Below, one piece after another: positions 1-7,292 of a stretch of 26,143 nucleotides of DNA; positions within the stretch are counted from its first letter, which is position 1, and every line of letters starts with the position of its first letter. Position numbers and translations under genes: made by a program. The notes under the pieces are model-generated. The model was not told the origin of the DNA. It did no database searches and saw only the letters and a list, made by a program, of their open reading frames with translations. This stretch comes from an uncultured bacterium (GTDB taxonomy: Bacteria; Actinomycetota; Coriobacteriia; Coriobacteriales; Coriobacteriaceae): the NCBI GenBank assembly GCA_905215205.1, contig CAJMPK010000007.1, forward strand, positions 1 through 26,143, read 5' to 3'.

Positions 1-97
1 TAGCTAAGTTCAAGCTATAGTTTAAGGTTAGGGACGTTATTCGCATCTCGAGTACAGATTTCGCAGGTCGAGACGGACCATTCGTGCCCCCATGAAG

Positions 98-145
98 CCC
101 GGAGCTCCCCTACGGGGAGCTCCGGGGCACCCGTCTCAGGGTGCC
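98..145. other. Two adjacent GC-rich hairpins
   Basis: Two hairpins sit back to back. The first has a perfect 13-bp stem (CCCGGAGCTCCCC, 98-110, with 114-126) and a TAC loop. The second has a 7-bp stem (GGCACCC, 126-132, with 139-145) and a 6-base loop. There is no T-run directly after either, but the inverted-repeat element at 147-363 begins two bases later. No gene is seen in positions 1-146, and the hairpins could be the end structure of a transcript entering from outside the window. Confidence 0.6.
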
Positions 146-146
146 G

Positions 147-363
147 TGTGCAAAAAACGGCAAATTTGAGTACTGATACCAATTTAGTAGCAGCGTTTTT
201 CCGCCCCACGAGCCCTTTTTGAGTTCCGCACAGGCTGCTTGGCGCCAAGATATTCCACATTCGTTTATTATCTCTTCGCTGAATCCAGATTTTCGGCCCA
301 AGCTTCTTTGTTTTTGCTGTCACTAATCTAGTAACAGTACTCATATTAGCCGTTTTTTGCACA
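147..363. repeat. Long inverted-repeat element, copy B1
   Basis: The ends are 48-bp inverted arms, 147-194 and 316-363, matching at about 40 of 48 positions around a 121-bp centre. The outer part of each arm reads GTGCAAAAAACGGC and the inner part carries TGAGTACTG. The same left-arm sequence recurs at 14729-14777 (element B2) with only a handful of differences over about 50 bp. The arms place an A6 run at the left and a T6 run at the right of a GGC/GCC stem, which resembles a bidirectional terminator with an oversized loop. The element lies just past the 3' end of the minus-strand gene at 399. No coding sequence was recognised inside it. Confidence 0.8.
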
Positions 364-398
364 GAGCATATAAACAGACCCCCTATAAAGCCATAGTT

Positions 399-1511
399 TT
401 ACGCCGGCTTGAGCCCAAAGCACGCTCGGAGCGTATTCAGCAGAGCATCTTGCCTCTTTCGACGAGCCTCTACGCGATTCTGATATCGCTTACCCATGCG
501 CTGGTGGATGCGCCATGCGAGCGCTTCCACCGCTTCCATGTCGCAGAGCATTTCGTTGTTGACCGTCGCTACCTCAATTCCCATAGTAATCAAGCCCGTG
601 TTGCGTTTTTCATCATGGATACGTCCCCTCCGGGAGGAATGGCCCAGCTCACCGTTGTATTCCAGGTCAAACCGGGCTGCTTCCTGATACGCATCGCAAA
701 CTGCATGCGACATCCCCGAGATTGCCTGCGCGCGGTCATCGAACTCGATCTTGCAGTCGGTCTTAAAGGGACCGCAGGCAAATCCGCCATAGGAAAACGG
801 AAGCGAAAACAGAGCGAGCATGATGCACTCCATGGGTGAACGCAGGTTTTCCGACAGATAGGGACACAGCCGCCGCAGTTGTTTGGCCGCACTCCCCTTG
901 CATGCCGCGAGGTAATCTGTCAGGCGACCGGGCGTCAGCACCGGCTCGACTTCAAAGTAGCCAACGTCTGCCGGTTGGTCCTTGTCCTTTGCAAGTCTAT
1001 TCGCAACAGGCGATGTATAGGGAGGCAGGTACTTCCCGCGATCGCTCAGCGAAATCTTGGAGCACAGCTCCTGTGCCAGGGCAAATGCCTGGATGCAGCC
1101 GAACTCGCGCGCAACGGCTACGCAGAGGGCCTCGGGAGACAAGCTGTACACCCCCGGCTCCACCTCCAAAATCGAAGCGTCCGGCAGGCCGGCAGAACAA
1201 ACGGACCAGCTTGCACCAGGCATACGGCGACGCTGCTTTGCAGACCCCACCAGTAGACACAGGTCTTCTTGGACCTCGCCGCTCACGGCCCCGATCCGCA
1301 CCAAATCGGGAAGATAGATGTCCTCGGCCGAGGGCGACGATGCGTGCAGCACGCTGTGCTCTTCATCGGGATCGAGGTCCCTCCAGCTGATGTAACCCAT
1401 TTGCCGGCGCTCGGCGCGCATCATGCGCAGCGCCGAGGCGCCGGTCAGGACTACGGAGGCCGCCAGTTGCTCGCTTGTCGGCTCGATGCGCCGCGCTATC
1501 TTCACTGCCAC
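399..1511 (-). CDS. Nuclease-like protein (DUF559/Vsr-like C-terminal domain)
   Basis: A 370-residue protein of unknown role. The C-terminal third (about 225-345) has the pattern of DUF559/Vsr-type endonuclease domains in the PD-(D/E)XK superfamily: an SPMEC helix near 225, a strand FDLEYNG at 281-287 with Glu284, then His291, Asp300 and a GIEVATV strand near 311. The middle (about 118-160, VEPGVYSLSPEAL) resembles the region preceding such domains in AbiEi-type proteins. I chose the GTG start at 1511, which has GGGGTGG upstream and puts the gene 10 bp after the comF stop, so the two are probably co-transcribed. The far C-terminus (340-357) is strongly basic. Catalytic activity is not proven, because the full set of metal ligands cannot be assigned by eye. 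Confidence 0.7.
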   Translation of the reverse strand: MAVKIARRIEPTSEQLAASVVLTGASALRMMRAERRQMGYISWRDLDPDEEHSVLHASSPSAEDIYLPDLVRIGAVSGEVQEDLCLLVGSAKQRRRMPGASWSVCSAGLPDASILEVEPGVYSLSPEALCVAVAREFGCIQAFALAQELCSKISLSDRGKYLPPYTSPVANRLAKDKDQPADVGYFEVEPVLTPGRLTDYLAACKGSAAKQLRRLCPYLSENLRSPMECIMLALFSLPFSYGGFACGPFKTDCKIEFDDRAQAISGMSHAVCDAYQEAARFDLEYNGELGHSSRRGRIHDEKRNTGLITMGIEVATVNNEMLCDMEAVEALAWRIHQRMGKRYQNRVEARRKRQDALLNTLRACFGLKPA

Positions 1512-1521
1512 AAAACCACCC

Positions 1522-2328
1522 CTACCAAACGCGTGCGATAGCGAGACCATCGACTGCCGCGGCGCCGGCACGCTTGAGCTCCGCCGAGGCCGCTGCCATA
1601 GTCGCACCCGTGGTAATGACATCGTCGATGAGCAGCAAACGACAGCCACGCACATCCCCAACCGTCTCGTACATGCCCCGGGCATGCTCCCGGCGCTCAT
1701 CGCGACCGAGCTCGCGCTGGTCACCGTGGCCGTATTTGACCAGGGCGTCCAGCAACGGCACACCCGAAAGATCGCAAAACGAGCGCGCGATTGCTTCCAT
1801 GTGATCGAATCCACGCCGCCGAAACGCCGCCGCAGTCGCGGGCACAAATACCACCGCGTCGACACCGGACAGCACGCCGCCGTAACGATCGGGGGCTGCC
1901 GCCTGGGCATGTAAGACGGTGTCGTAGAGTAGCTCCGCCAGATACGGTGCCAGACGGCGCTCGCCCGCATCCTTGTACGCCTTGATGATGCGCGGCAGCG
2001 GATGTGCGTAGACGGCACACGCCAGGCAGCGATCGAGCGCCTCGGCCATTGCCGAAGACGCGCCCTCGACCGAGCACTCGGTGCACAGCAAATCCCCAAA
2101 CGGGGCGCCGCACCGGATGCAGCTATGGCACGGATCGATGAGCGCGAGCAACGCCAGACAATCCTGGCAGATCAGCGCACCGGAACGCTCGCAGCCAGCG
2201 CATCGCGTGGGCGACAACGCCTCGAGCGCCTCGTACGTCGCGCGCTCGGCAAGCGGTAGCAATTCGTCCGCAAACGGTAGGACGCCTGCGCTCTGCAAGC
2301 AAGTCAATACGTTCAGATGTCTTTTCAT
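1522..2328 (-). CDS. comF: ComF family phosphoribosyltransferase-like protein
   Basis: A 268-residue ComF homologue. In competent bacteria ComF is a cytosolic protein needed for uptake of transforming single-stranded DNA, where it works with the ComFA ATPase. The N-terminal part has the expected zinc finger, with CAGC, CQDC, CIRCG and CTEC pairs between about residues 43 and 90. The C-terminal part is a type I phosphoribosyltransferase fold with the PRPP-loop motif LLLIDDVITTGAT near residues 233-245. No comFA is next to it. It is followed after 10 bp by the nuclease-like gene. The ATG at 2328 has AGGGAGG 8 bases upstream, but this site lies inside a perfect hairpin that makes up most of the leader. 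Confidence 0.9.
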   Translation of the reverse strand: MKRHLNVLTCLQSAGVLPFADELLPLAERATYEALEALSPTRCAGCERSGALICQDCLALLALIDPCHSCIRCGAPFGDLLCTECSVEGASSAMAEALDRCLACAVYAHPLPRIIKAYKDAGERRLAPYLAELLYDTVLHAQAAAPDRYGGVLSGVDAVVFVPATAAAFRRRGFDHMEAIARSFCDLSGVPLLDALVKYGHGDQRELGRDERREHARGMYETVGDVRGCRLLLIDDVITTGATMAAASAELKRAGAAAVDGLAIARVW

Positions 2329-2331
2329 GAC

Positions 2332-2367
2332 ACAACCCTCCCTACGCGAAGGCGAAGGGAGGGTTGT
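2332..2367 (-). promoter_or_regulatory. Leader hairpin burying the comF ribosome site
   Basis: A perfect 12-bp stem pairs 2332-2343 with 2356-2367 around a 12-base loop. Read on the minus strand, the 3' arm contains the comF Shine-Dalgarno AGGGAGG, and the ATG follows after 8 more bases. If the -10 box at 2380-2385 is real, this hairpin is nearly the entire 5' untranslated region. It may restrict translation of comF. It could instead act as a weak terminator for ricT, but no T-run follows it. Confidence 0.6.
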
Positions 2368-2379
2368 CGGTGTAGAGCC

Positions 2380-2385
2380 ATGATA
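2380..2385 (-). promoter_or_regulatory. Candidate -10 box for comF
   Basis: Minus-strand TATCAT in the context GGGTATCATGGCT. The same 13-base word occurs upstream of tmk (around 5976-5988) at a similar distance from that gene's start codon. No good -35 hexamer is visible at standard spacing here, so the call rests on the repeated context. Confidence 0.4.
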
Positions 2386-2429
2386 CCCAGAGGTGCTAGG
2401 GTCAGGCGGGTTAAATCCGTTTACGGGCG

Positions 2430-4124
2430 CTATTCGCCGGCAGGCGGTTGCGGTGCGGACGAGGTGTGGGTCGAGCCTTCGCCACCGTCCTGGCGCGGCT
2501 TGCGGGAGCGACGGCGACGGCGACGCTTTTGACCCTGGTCGGTCGAGCCCTCGCCACCGCGATCCTCACGCGGTTCGCGCTCGTCGCGAGTACCGCCGCG
2601 CGAAGCCTTGGCGGCAGCTCCTCCGCCGTCTCCAGGGCGACGGCGCGTGACCTTGACTTCACCGTCCGAAACCTGATCGGCCACGGAAGGAACCGAGGGC
2701 TTCTGCTGCGTGCCCGAGGAATGGCGACGGCGCGGACGTGGCGCGCGCTCCTCCTCGCCACGCTGCTTGCCACCCTTGTCGGCAGGCGCATCGGAGGCCG
2801 AGGCGCCCTTGGGAGCGGCACCGGCCTCGCGAGCAGCTGCGGCGCGGAAGGCGTCCTCGCGCTCCTCGCTCGACAGGTGACGGCGACGACGGCGCGTGGG
2901 ATTCATGCCACCGCCGCGGTTTTGCTGCTGGGGCTGCTGAGCCTCGCGCTCGCGGGAAGCGTTCTTGCCCGCGGCCTCGCCATTGTCGACGGACGCCGCG
3001 CGCTTGCGGCGGCGACGGCCATCGGCCGCCCCCTCGGTCTCGAGCGCCTCGGCCTTGCCGCGGCCCTTTCCGCGGCCACGACCCTCGCCCTGGCCCTGGC
3101 CGGCGCGAGCATCGGATTCGGCATCGCGACGACGGCGCTTGGGCATCGATGTGCCGGCCAGACGATCGGCACTCGACAGGCCATCGCCCACGTCGACGCC
3201 GTTCTCGCGATCGAGTTCCATGAGCGCCAGGCGCATCTCGGGCGACTCGATGCGCTCGAGCACGTCACGCGTCACGCAGTCGGGGCGGCAGTTGCAGCCC
3301 TGCTCGGCGGCCTTCTTTTTGCAGCCCTCCGAGCACGTCATATCGGCCAGGTTGACCTTAAAGACTTTGCCGTTCTCCAGGCGCAGCACCAGCTGCTCAC
3401 GCGGCGTGTCATATTCCTGGATACGCGCCTTGCCGAGCGGCGTATCGATGAGCGTCTTCTTTTTGGGCGCGCGGCTCTTAAAGTCCTTGTACGCCTCGAA
3501 CTCATAGCGCAGGCAGCACATCAGGCGGCCGCATACGCCGCTGATCTTGGACGAGTTGAGCGGTAGGTCCTGCTCTTTTGCCATGCGAATCGAGACGGGC
3601 TCAAACTGTCCGCCAAAGCGCGTGCAACAGAGCTCCTGTCCGCATTGGGCATAGCCGCCCACCAAGCGGGTCTCGTCGCGCACGCCGATCTGGCGCATGT
3701 CGACGCGAATGTGCAGCGTCGAGGACAGGTCTTTGACGAGCTGGCGAAAATCGACGCGCTCCTCGGCCGCAAAGTAGAACACGGCCTTCTCGCCGCCAAA
3801 CAGGTACTCGACGCCGACCGGCTTCATCTCGAGGTCGAGCTCTTTTACCAGACGGCGGAAATCGACCATCGCCTCGTCGCCCTGGATGGCCAGGTCGTCG
3901 GCAAGCTGCAGGTCGATGTCGCTTGCAACGCGCAGCACGGGCTTGAGCGGCTGGCCGATCTCGTCCTGCGCCACCTCGAAGGGATCGGCCGTGACCAGGC
4001 CGATCTCGGTTCCGCGCTCGGTGGAGCAAATGGCATAATCGGCCTCGAGGATATCCAGATCCTGCGGGTCGAACCACAGGTCGCGCGAGGCATAGGTAAA
4101 CTTAACGGGTACGACTAACGGCAT
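2430..4124 (-). CDS. ricT: RicT/YaaT-family PSP1 domain protein with Arg-rich tail
   Basis: A 564-residue protein. Residues 1-290 match the PSP1/RicT (YaaT) family, which in Bacillus forms the Y-complex with RicA and RicF, carries iron-sulfur clusters and affects mRNA maturation, sporulation and competence. Conserved cysteines are visible at 161, 166, 167, 198, 203 and 204. A further cluster (264, 268, 277, 279, 283) lies at the end of the domain. Usual family members are about 270-300 residues. This one has a tail of roughly 230 residues, low in complexity and rich in Arg, Gly, Glu and Ala, with several RRRRR blocks, which suggests RNA or nucleic-acid binding. The ATG at 4124 has AGGAAGG upstream and overlaps the holB stop by 10 bp, indicating translational coupling. 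Partners RicA and RicF are not in the window. Confidence 0.88.
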   Translation of the reverse strand: MPLVVPVKFTYASRDLWFDPQDLDILEADYAICSTERGTEIGLVTADPFEVAQDEIGQPLKPVLRVASDIDLQLADDLAIQGDEAMVDFRRLVKELDLEMKPVGVEYLFGGEKAVFYFAAEERVDFRQLVKDLSSTLHIRVDMRQIGVRDETRLVGGYAQCGQELCCTRFGGQFEPVSIRMAKEQDLPLNSSKISGVCGRLMCCLRYEFEAYKDFKSRAPKKKTLIDTPLGKARIQEYDTPREQLVLRLENGKVFKVNLADMTCSEGCKKKAAEQGCNCRPDCVTRDVLERIESPEMRLALMELDRENGVDVGDGLSSADRLAGTSMPKRRRRDAESDARAGQGQGEGRGRGKGRGKAEALETEGAADGRRRRKRAASVDNGEAAGKNASREREAQQPQQQNRGGGMNPTRRRRRHLSSEEREDAFRAAAAREAGAAPKGASASDAPADKGGKQRGEEERAPRPRRRHSSGTQQKPSVPSVADQVSDGEVKVTRRRPGDGGGAAAKASRGGTRDEREPREDRGGEGSTDQGQKRRRRRRSRKPRQDGGEGSTHTSSAPQPPAGE

Positions 4125-5242
4125 TTCAGTGCCTTCCTGATATCGAACAGCATGACCTCGATGGCCAGCTGGGGAGTAACGTTTCTGGCGATGTTGCGCT
4201 CGGCAGTTGCGACCGCCTCGAGCGCCCGCGTGGCACCCGCAACATTCGTCGCGGCGGCAAGCCGCCCGATCGTGTCGCGCACGTCCTCGTTCACAACGTC
4301 TGCCGCCTCATCCTGAAGCGTCAGCAGCACGTCGCGCATGAGCGTCCGCGCGCTCGCCAGCGCTTCCATGATACCCGAACGCTCGCGCGCGTTGAGTTCG
4401 CGCTTGTTGCGGTCCTCAAGCTGCTTCAATGCTCCACGCGACAGGTAGTCGGCGTTTTGCTCGAGCACCTTTTCCTGCGTGGACTTGACCTCGGCGAGCG
4501 GCGCCTTAACGGCGACGATGAGCGACTTGGCGCGACTGAGCACATCGGCCTCGTCGGCAGCGATGAGCGAGTCGATGGCGCGGACCATCTGGCGGCGAGC
4601 ATCCTGGCGCTCGGCGCTCTTAAGGAACTCGATGCCGCGTGTGGGGCTTCCCGCCACGGCGACCGCCATGCGGCAACGCGCGAGGTCCTGACCCGTCGCG
4701 CGGCTCACGGCACGCGCGGCCACGGCGGGCGACACCAGGCGAAACGGCACGCACTGGCAGCGGCTCACGATGGTGGGCAGCATCACGTCTGCCGAGGTGC
4801 CCAGCAAGATGAACATAACGCCATCGGGCGGCTCCTCGAGTGTTTTGAGCAGTGCGTTGGCGGTGTTGGCGCGCAGCTGCTCGGCACGGTCGATGATGTA
4901 GACCTTGGCCTTGGCGCGGATGGGCGCCAGCGGCACGTCATCGAGCAGCTCGCGGGTCTGGGCAATGAGGTAGCCCGTGGCGCTCTCGGGCGTGTAATAG
5001 TGCACGTCGGGATGCGTGTGCCGAGCAACGCGCACGCAGCTGTCGCATGCGCCGCAGCCGTCCTGCTCGCACAGGAAGGCCTGGGCGAGCGCCCATGCGG
5101 CATCGAGCTTGCCGGCGCCGGGCGCTCCCAAGAACAGATAGGCGTGCGATGCGCGGCCGCTGGCGACGGCGTTGGTCAAAAAGTCGCGCACGCGCTGTTG
5201 GGTGTCGAGCTTGGCCAGCAGGCTTGCCTGAGCGGGGGCCAT
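4115..5242 (-). CDS. holB: DNA polymerase III subunit delta-prime
   Basis: A 375-residue AAA+ clamp-loader subunit, part of the complex that loads the beta sliding clamp on DNA. A Walker A sequence GAPGAGK is at residues 39-45, a zinc-binding group of four cysteines at 58, 63, 66 and 69, and the family motif LLKTLEEPP follows near 140. The C-terminal half is helical, as expected for the collar domain. The ATG at 5242 was chosen because AGGAGG lies 8 bases upstream. An in-frame TTG at 5263 has no such site. The start lies 1 bp after the tmk stop, and the 3' end overlaps ricT, so tmk-holB-ricT form one operon. Confidence 0.92.
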   Translation of the reverse strand: MAPAQASLLAKLDTQQRVRDFLTNAVASGRASHAYLFLGAPGAGKLDAAWALAQAFLCEQDGCGACDSCVRVARHTHPDVHYYTPESATGYLIAQTRELLDDVPLAPIRAKAKVYIIDRAEQLRANTANALLKTLEEPPDGVMFILLGTSADVMLPTIVSRCQCVPFRLVSPAVAARAVSRATGQDLARCRMAVAVAGSPTRGIEFLKSAERQDARRQMVRAIDSLIAADEADVLSRAKSLIVAVKAPLAEVKSTQEKVLEQNADYLSRGALKQLEDRNKRELNARERSGIMEALASARTLMRDVLLTLQDEAADVVNEDVRDTIGRLAAATNVAGATRALEAVATAERNIARNVTPQLAIEVMLFDIRKALKCR

Positions 5243-5243
5243 A

Positions 5244-5927
5244 TTACTCGGCCTCCTGGGCAAGCGCGGCGGCGACGGCGTCTTGCGGAATGTCGAGACC
5301 GTACGCGCGAACCTGCTCGACCGTCTTCTCGAAGACTTTCTCGATGGTCGCGGTGGCGTCGATGAGCTTTACGCGGGCGGGTTCCTCGGCAGCAATTGCG
5401 CAAAAGCCCTGGTAGACACGCTCTTGGAATGCCATTCCCTTGGCCTCCATTCGATCCGCCGCGCCACGGGCTGCCATGCGTAGCGCCGCCTGCTCGGGCG
5501 TGATGTGGTAGACGAGCGTGAGCGCCGGGTGCGTCCCCGCGACGGCCAGGTTGTTGGCATCGCGCACCATCTGGCGATCGAGGCCATCGGCAAACGCCTG
5601 GTAGCAGGTCGTGGAATCGTAGAAACGGTCGCACAGGACCACCTTGCCGGCAGCGAGGGCGGGAGCTATGACCTCGTGCACCAGCTGGGCACGCGCTGCC
5701 TCGTAGAGCAGCAACTCGCAGGTGTCGCCCATCGCCGTGTTGGCGGGGTCGAGCAGCAGAGCGCGGATCTTTTCGCTAATGGCGGTGCCGCCCGGCTCGC
5801 GCAGGCTCACAACCTGGTAGCCAGCGAGCTCGAGCGCGCGGGCAAGCAGGCGCGTCTGCGTGGACTTGCCGGCACCGTCGACGCCCTCGAGCGTGATAAA
5901 GCTATGTTGAGCGGGCTCAAAAGCCAT
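5244..5927 (-). CDS. tmk: Thymidylate kinase
   Basis: A 227-residue dTMP kinase that converts dTMP to dTDP with ATP in the dTTP pathway. Visible motifs are the P-loop EGVDGAGKST (14-23), the DR(Y/F) substrate motif DRFYDST (100-106) and an Arg-containing lid RGAADRMEAKG near 152-163. The length is normal (about 205-225), with a few extra residues at each end. The ATG at 5927 has AGGAAGGGG upstream. It is the first gene of the tmk-holB-ricT operon and has a plausible promoter at 5980-6009. Confidence 0.95.
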   Translation of the reverse strand: MAFEPAQHSFITLEGVDGAGKSTQTRLLARALELAGYQVVSLREPGGTAISEKIRALLLDPANTAMGDTCELLLYEAARAQLVHEVIAPALAAGKVVLCDRFYDSTTCYQAFADGLDRQMVRDANNLAVAGTHPALTLVYHITPEQAALRMAARGAADRMEAKGMAFQERVYQGFCAIAAEEPARVKLIDATATIEKVFEKTVEQVRAYGLDIPQDAVAAALAQEAE

Positions 5928-5979
5928 GAGCGCAGCCCCTTCCTACAAGGCGCGTAAATGCAGATATATCAACCAAGCC

Positions 5980-6009
5980 ATGATACCCCAGTGCTCGGCG
6001 CGTCCCCAA
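5980..6009 (-). promoter_or_regulatory. Candidate tmk operon promoter
   Basis: On the minus strand a TTGGGG hexamer (6009-6004) precedes TATCAT (5985-5980) with an 18-base spacer. The -10 context GGGTATCATGGCT is identical to that upstream of comF. The predicted transcript would start about 45 bases before the tmk ATG. Confidence 0.5.
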
Positions 6010-6029
6010 TGGCTAATGGTGCCTTTCTA

Positions 6030-6098
6030 AAGTTGCGGTGAAATAGGGACTGATTGAAGCTCTGAGACCGCCAAACAGTCCCTATTTCACCGCAACTT
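6030..6098. repeat. 69-bp palindromic element, copy A1
   Basis: Perfect 23-bp inverted arms (6030-6052 and 6076-6098) surround a 23-base loop. The arm contains TGCGGTGAAATAGGGACTG. A second copy is at 7159-7227, with the same arm and loop lengths but a different loop sequence. The two copies flank the zinc-ribbon membrane protein gene. There is no T-run, so this is not an ordinary terminator. Confidence 0.85.
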
Positions 6099-6123
6099 AT
6101 GATGGGGAATTTTGAACGGTGGG

Positions 6124-6129
6124 TATAAT
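6124..6129 (+). promoter_or_regulatory. Candidate -10 box for the zinc-ribbon gene
   Basis: An exact TATAAT lies 37 bases before the chosen ATG at 6167. A good -35 at 16-18 bp spacing is not evident, so recognition may depend on other bases. It lies about 25 bases after element A1. Confidence 0.45.
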
Positions 6130-6166
6130 CGTCGTATTGCATTGAAATGTGGCGAAAGGAGTGGCA

Positions 6167-7141
6167 ATGTCTCGGTATTGCGCCTCGTGCGGCAAGCTTC
6201 TTGCAGATGATGCCAAGTTCTGCACCTCATGCGGTGCACCCGTTGAGCAGACAACCGCAAGCAATGGCCAACCCGCGTTTGAGCAGACCGGCTCCCTCGA
6301 TACGTCGCAAGCTAAGCCGGACGACCCCCTCGCCTATCGCCCCGACCCCGCTGCCGGTCCCGCGGCGGTCGAAACGACGCAGCGCATACCCGTCGCGGAC
6401 ACCCCGCCCCAACAGCAACCGGCGTCTGCGTACGCGTCTGATTCACCGCAGGCCCCCGCCGCAAAAAAGAGCGCTACCAAGGCGCTTGTCGCCGTTATCG
6501 TTGTGCTGGTGGCAATCATCATCGCCCTGGTCATTTTCTTTGTGATCAAGCCGTTCGACAACGCTGCCACGCAGACGACTGCCGAGGTTACCAAGCTGCA
6601 CCATGATGTCGACTCCGACGACCTTAAGCCCCTTGGCAACCTCAATAGCCTTTACGACGATGACGACGATGATGACGGCGAAGCAACCCTCTCCGAGCAA
6701 AACCTCTACCGTCGCCTGAGCGAGTACTACGACCTACTCGAAGATCTCGATAGCCAGGTCCGTGCCTGCGCAGAGGCGTTCAATGGCGGTTATCTGGAAG
6801 AGGACCGTACCACCCGTCAAAATCTCGCTGATGTCGCCGAGCGCACGGAAGACACTATCGAACAGTACTACGATATCGTCGAGGACCTGGACGTCCCCAT
6901 GAGCTCTAAGAACTACAGCTCCTGGAAAGACATCGTTGCCCTGTATGACGACCTGGACCACCGCATCGACGCGATCTGCGATGCCTGGGAGATCAGCCTA
7001 AAGTACGCAAAGCCCGCGGACCATAAGGACGAAATCGTGGCGCCGCTGGCAGGCGACAACGAGCCAGGAACCAACAGCAACAAGTACCGTCAGGACTTTG
7101 AGGACCGCTATCCCGGCGCCAAGCCTGTCGAGGTGAAGTAA
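6167..7141 (+). CDS. Membrane-anchored zinc-ribbon protein of unknown function
   Basis: A 324-residue protein. It starts with a zinc ribbon (Cys5, Cys8, Cys19, Cys22), followed by a Pro/Gln/Ala-rich linker, one hydrophobic segment (about 106-127) ending in IKPF, a run of seven aspartates near 165, and a helical acidic domain to the end. With the Lys-rich KKSATK before the membrane segment, the ribbon is probably cytosolic and the acidic domain outside. No enzyme motif is recognised. The ATG at 6167 was chosen for GAAAGGAG upstream, in preference to an in-frame GTG at 6149. The gene stands alone and is flanked on both sides by copies of a 69-bp palindrome. Confidence 0.8.
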   Translation: MSRYCASCGKLLADDAKFCTSCGAPVEQTTASNGQPAFEQTGSLDTSQAKPDDPLAYRPDPAAGPAAVETTQRIPVADTPPQQQPASAYASDSPQAPAAKKSATKALVAVIVVLVAIIIALVIFFVIKPFDNAATQTTAEVTKLHHDVDSDDLKPLGNLNSLYDDDDDDDGEATLSEQNLYRRLSEYYDLLEDLDSQVRACAEAFNGGYLEEDRTTRQNLADVAERTEDTIEQYYDIVEDLDVPMSSKNYSSWKDIVALYDDLDHRIDAICDAWEISLKYAKPADHKDEIVAPLAGDNEPGTNSNKYRQDFEDRYPGAKPVEVK

Positions 7142-7158
7142 TCCCAACAACTGATCAA

Positions 7159-7227
7159 AACTTGCGGTGAAATAGGGATTGATTAGGCCTTTTACCAGCA
7201 AAAACAGTCCCTATTTCACCGCAACTT
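7159..7227. repeat. 69-bp palindromic element, copy A2
   Basis: Inverted arms 7159-7181 and 7205-7227 match at 21 of 23 positions around a 23-base loop. The right arm is identical to that of copy A1 over 23 bases. The left arm has two changes, so the copies differ mainly in loop sequence. The element begins 17 bases after the zinc-ribbon gene's stop. Confidence 0.85.
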
Positions 7228-7236
7228 AGAAGTGGG

Positions 7237-7268
7237 GCCGGGCGCGCATTTGCATTTGCGCGCCCGGC
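7237..7268. terminator. GC-rich hairpin between convergent genes
   Basis: A perfect 11-bp stem (GCCGGGCGCGC, 7237-7247, with 7258-7268) has a 10-base loop. It lies between the plus-strand zinc-ribbon gene and the minus-strand topA gene, 24 bases beyond the topA stop. No long T-run follows on either strand, so terminator function is probable only from position and stability. Confidence 0.5.
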
Positions 7269-7292
7269 GCCGCCGTGTCTATATGTGCTCGG

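Noticed and set aside
15..362. A 115-codon minus-strand frame covering element B1
   Set aside because: Its start lies in the repeat arm. The only similarity, to a frame at 14715-14993, comes from the repeated DNA itself and not from a conserved protein.
147..363. Element B1 as an invertible promoter switch
   Set aside because: The inverted arms fit the geometry, but the element lies at the 3' end of its neighbour and no recombinase gene is present.
6030..7227. A CRISPR array or tandem repeat formed by the A hairpins
   Set aside because: There are only two copies, more than 1 kb apart with a gene between them, and no regular spacing or cas genes.
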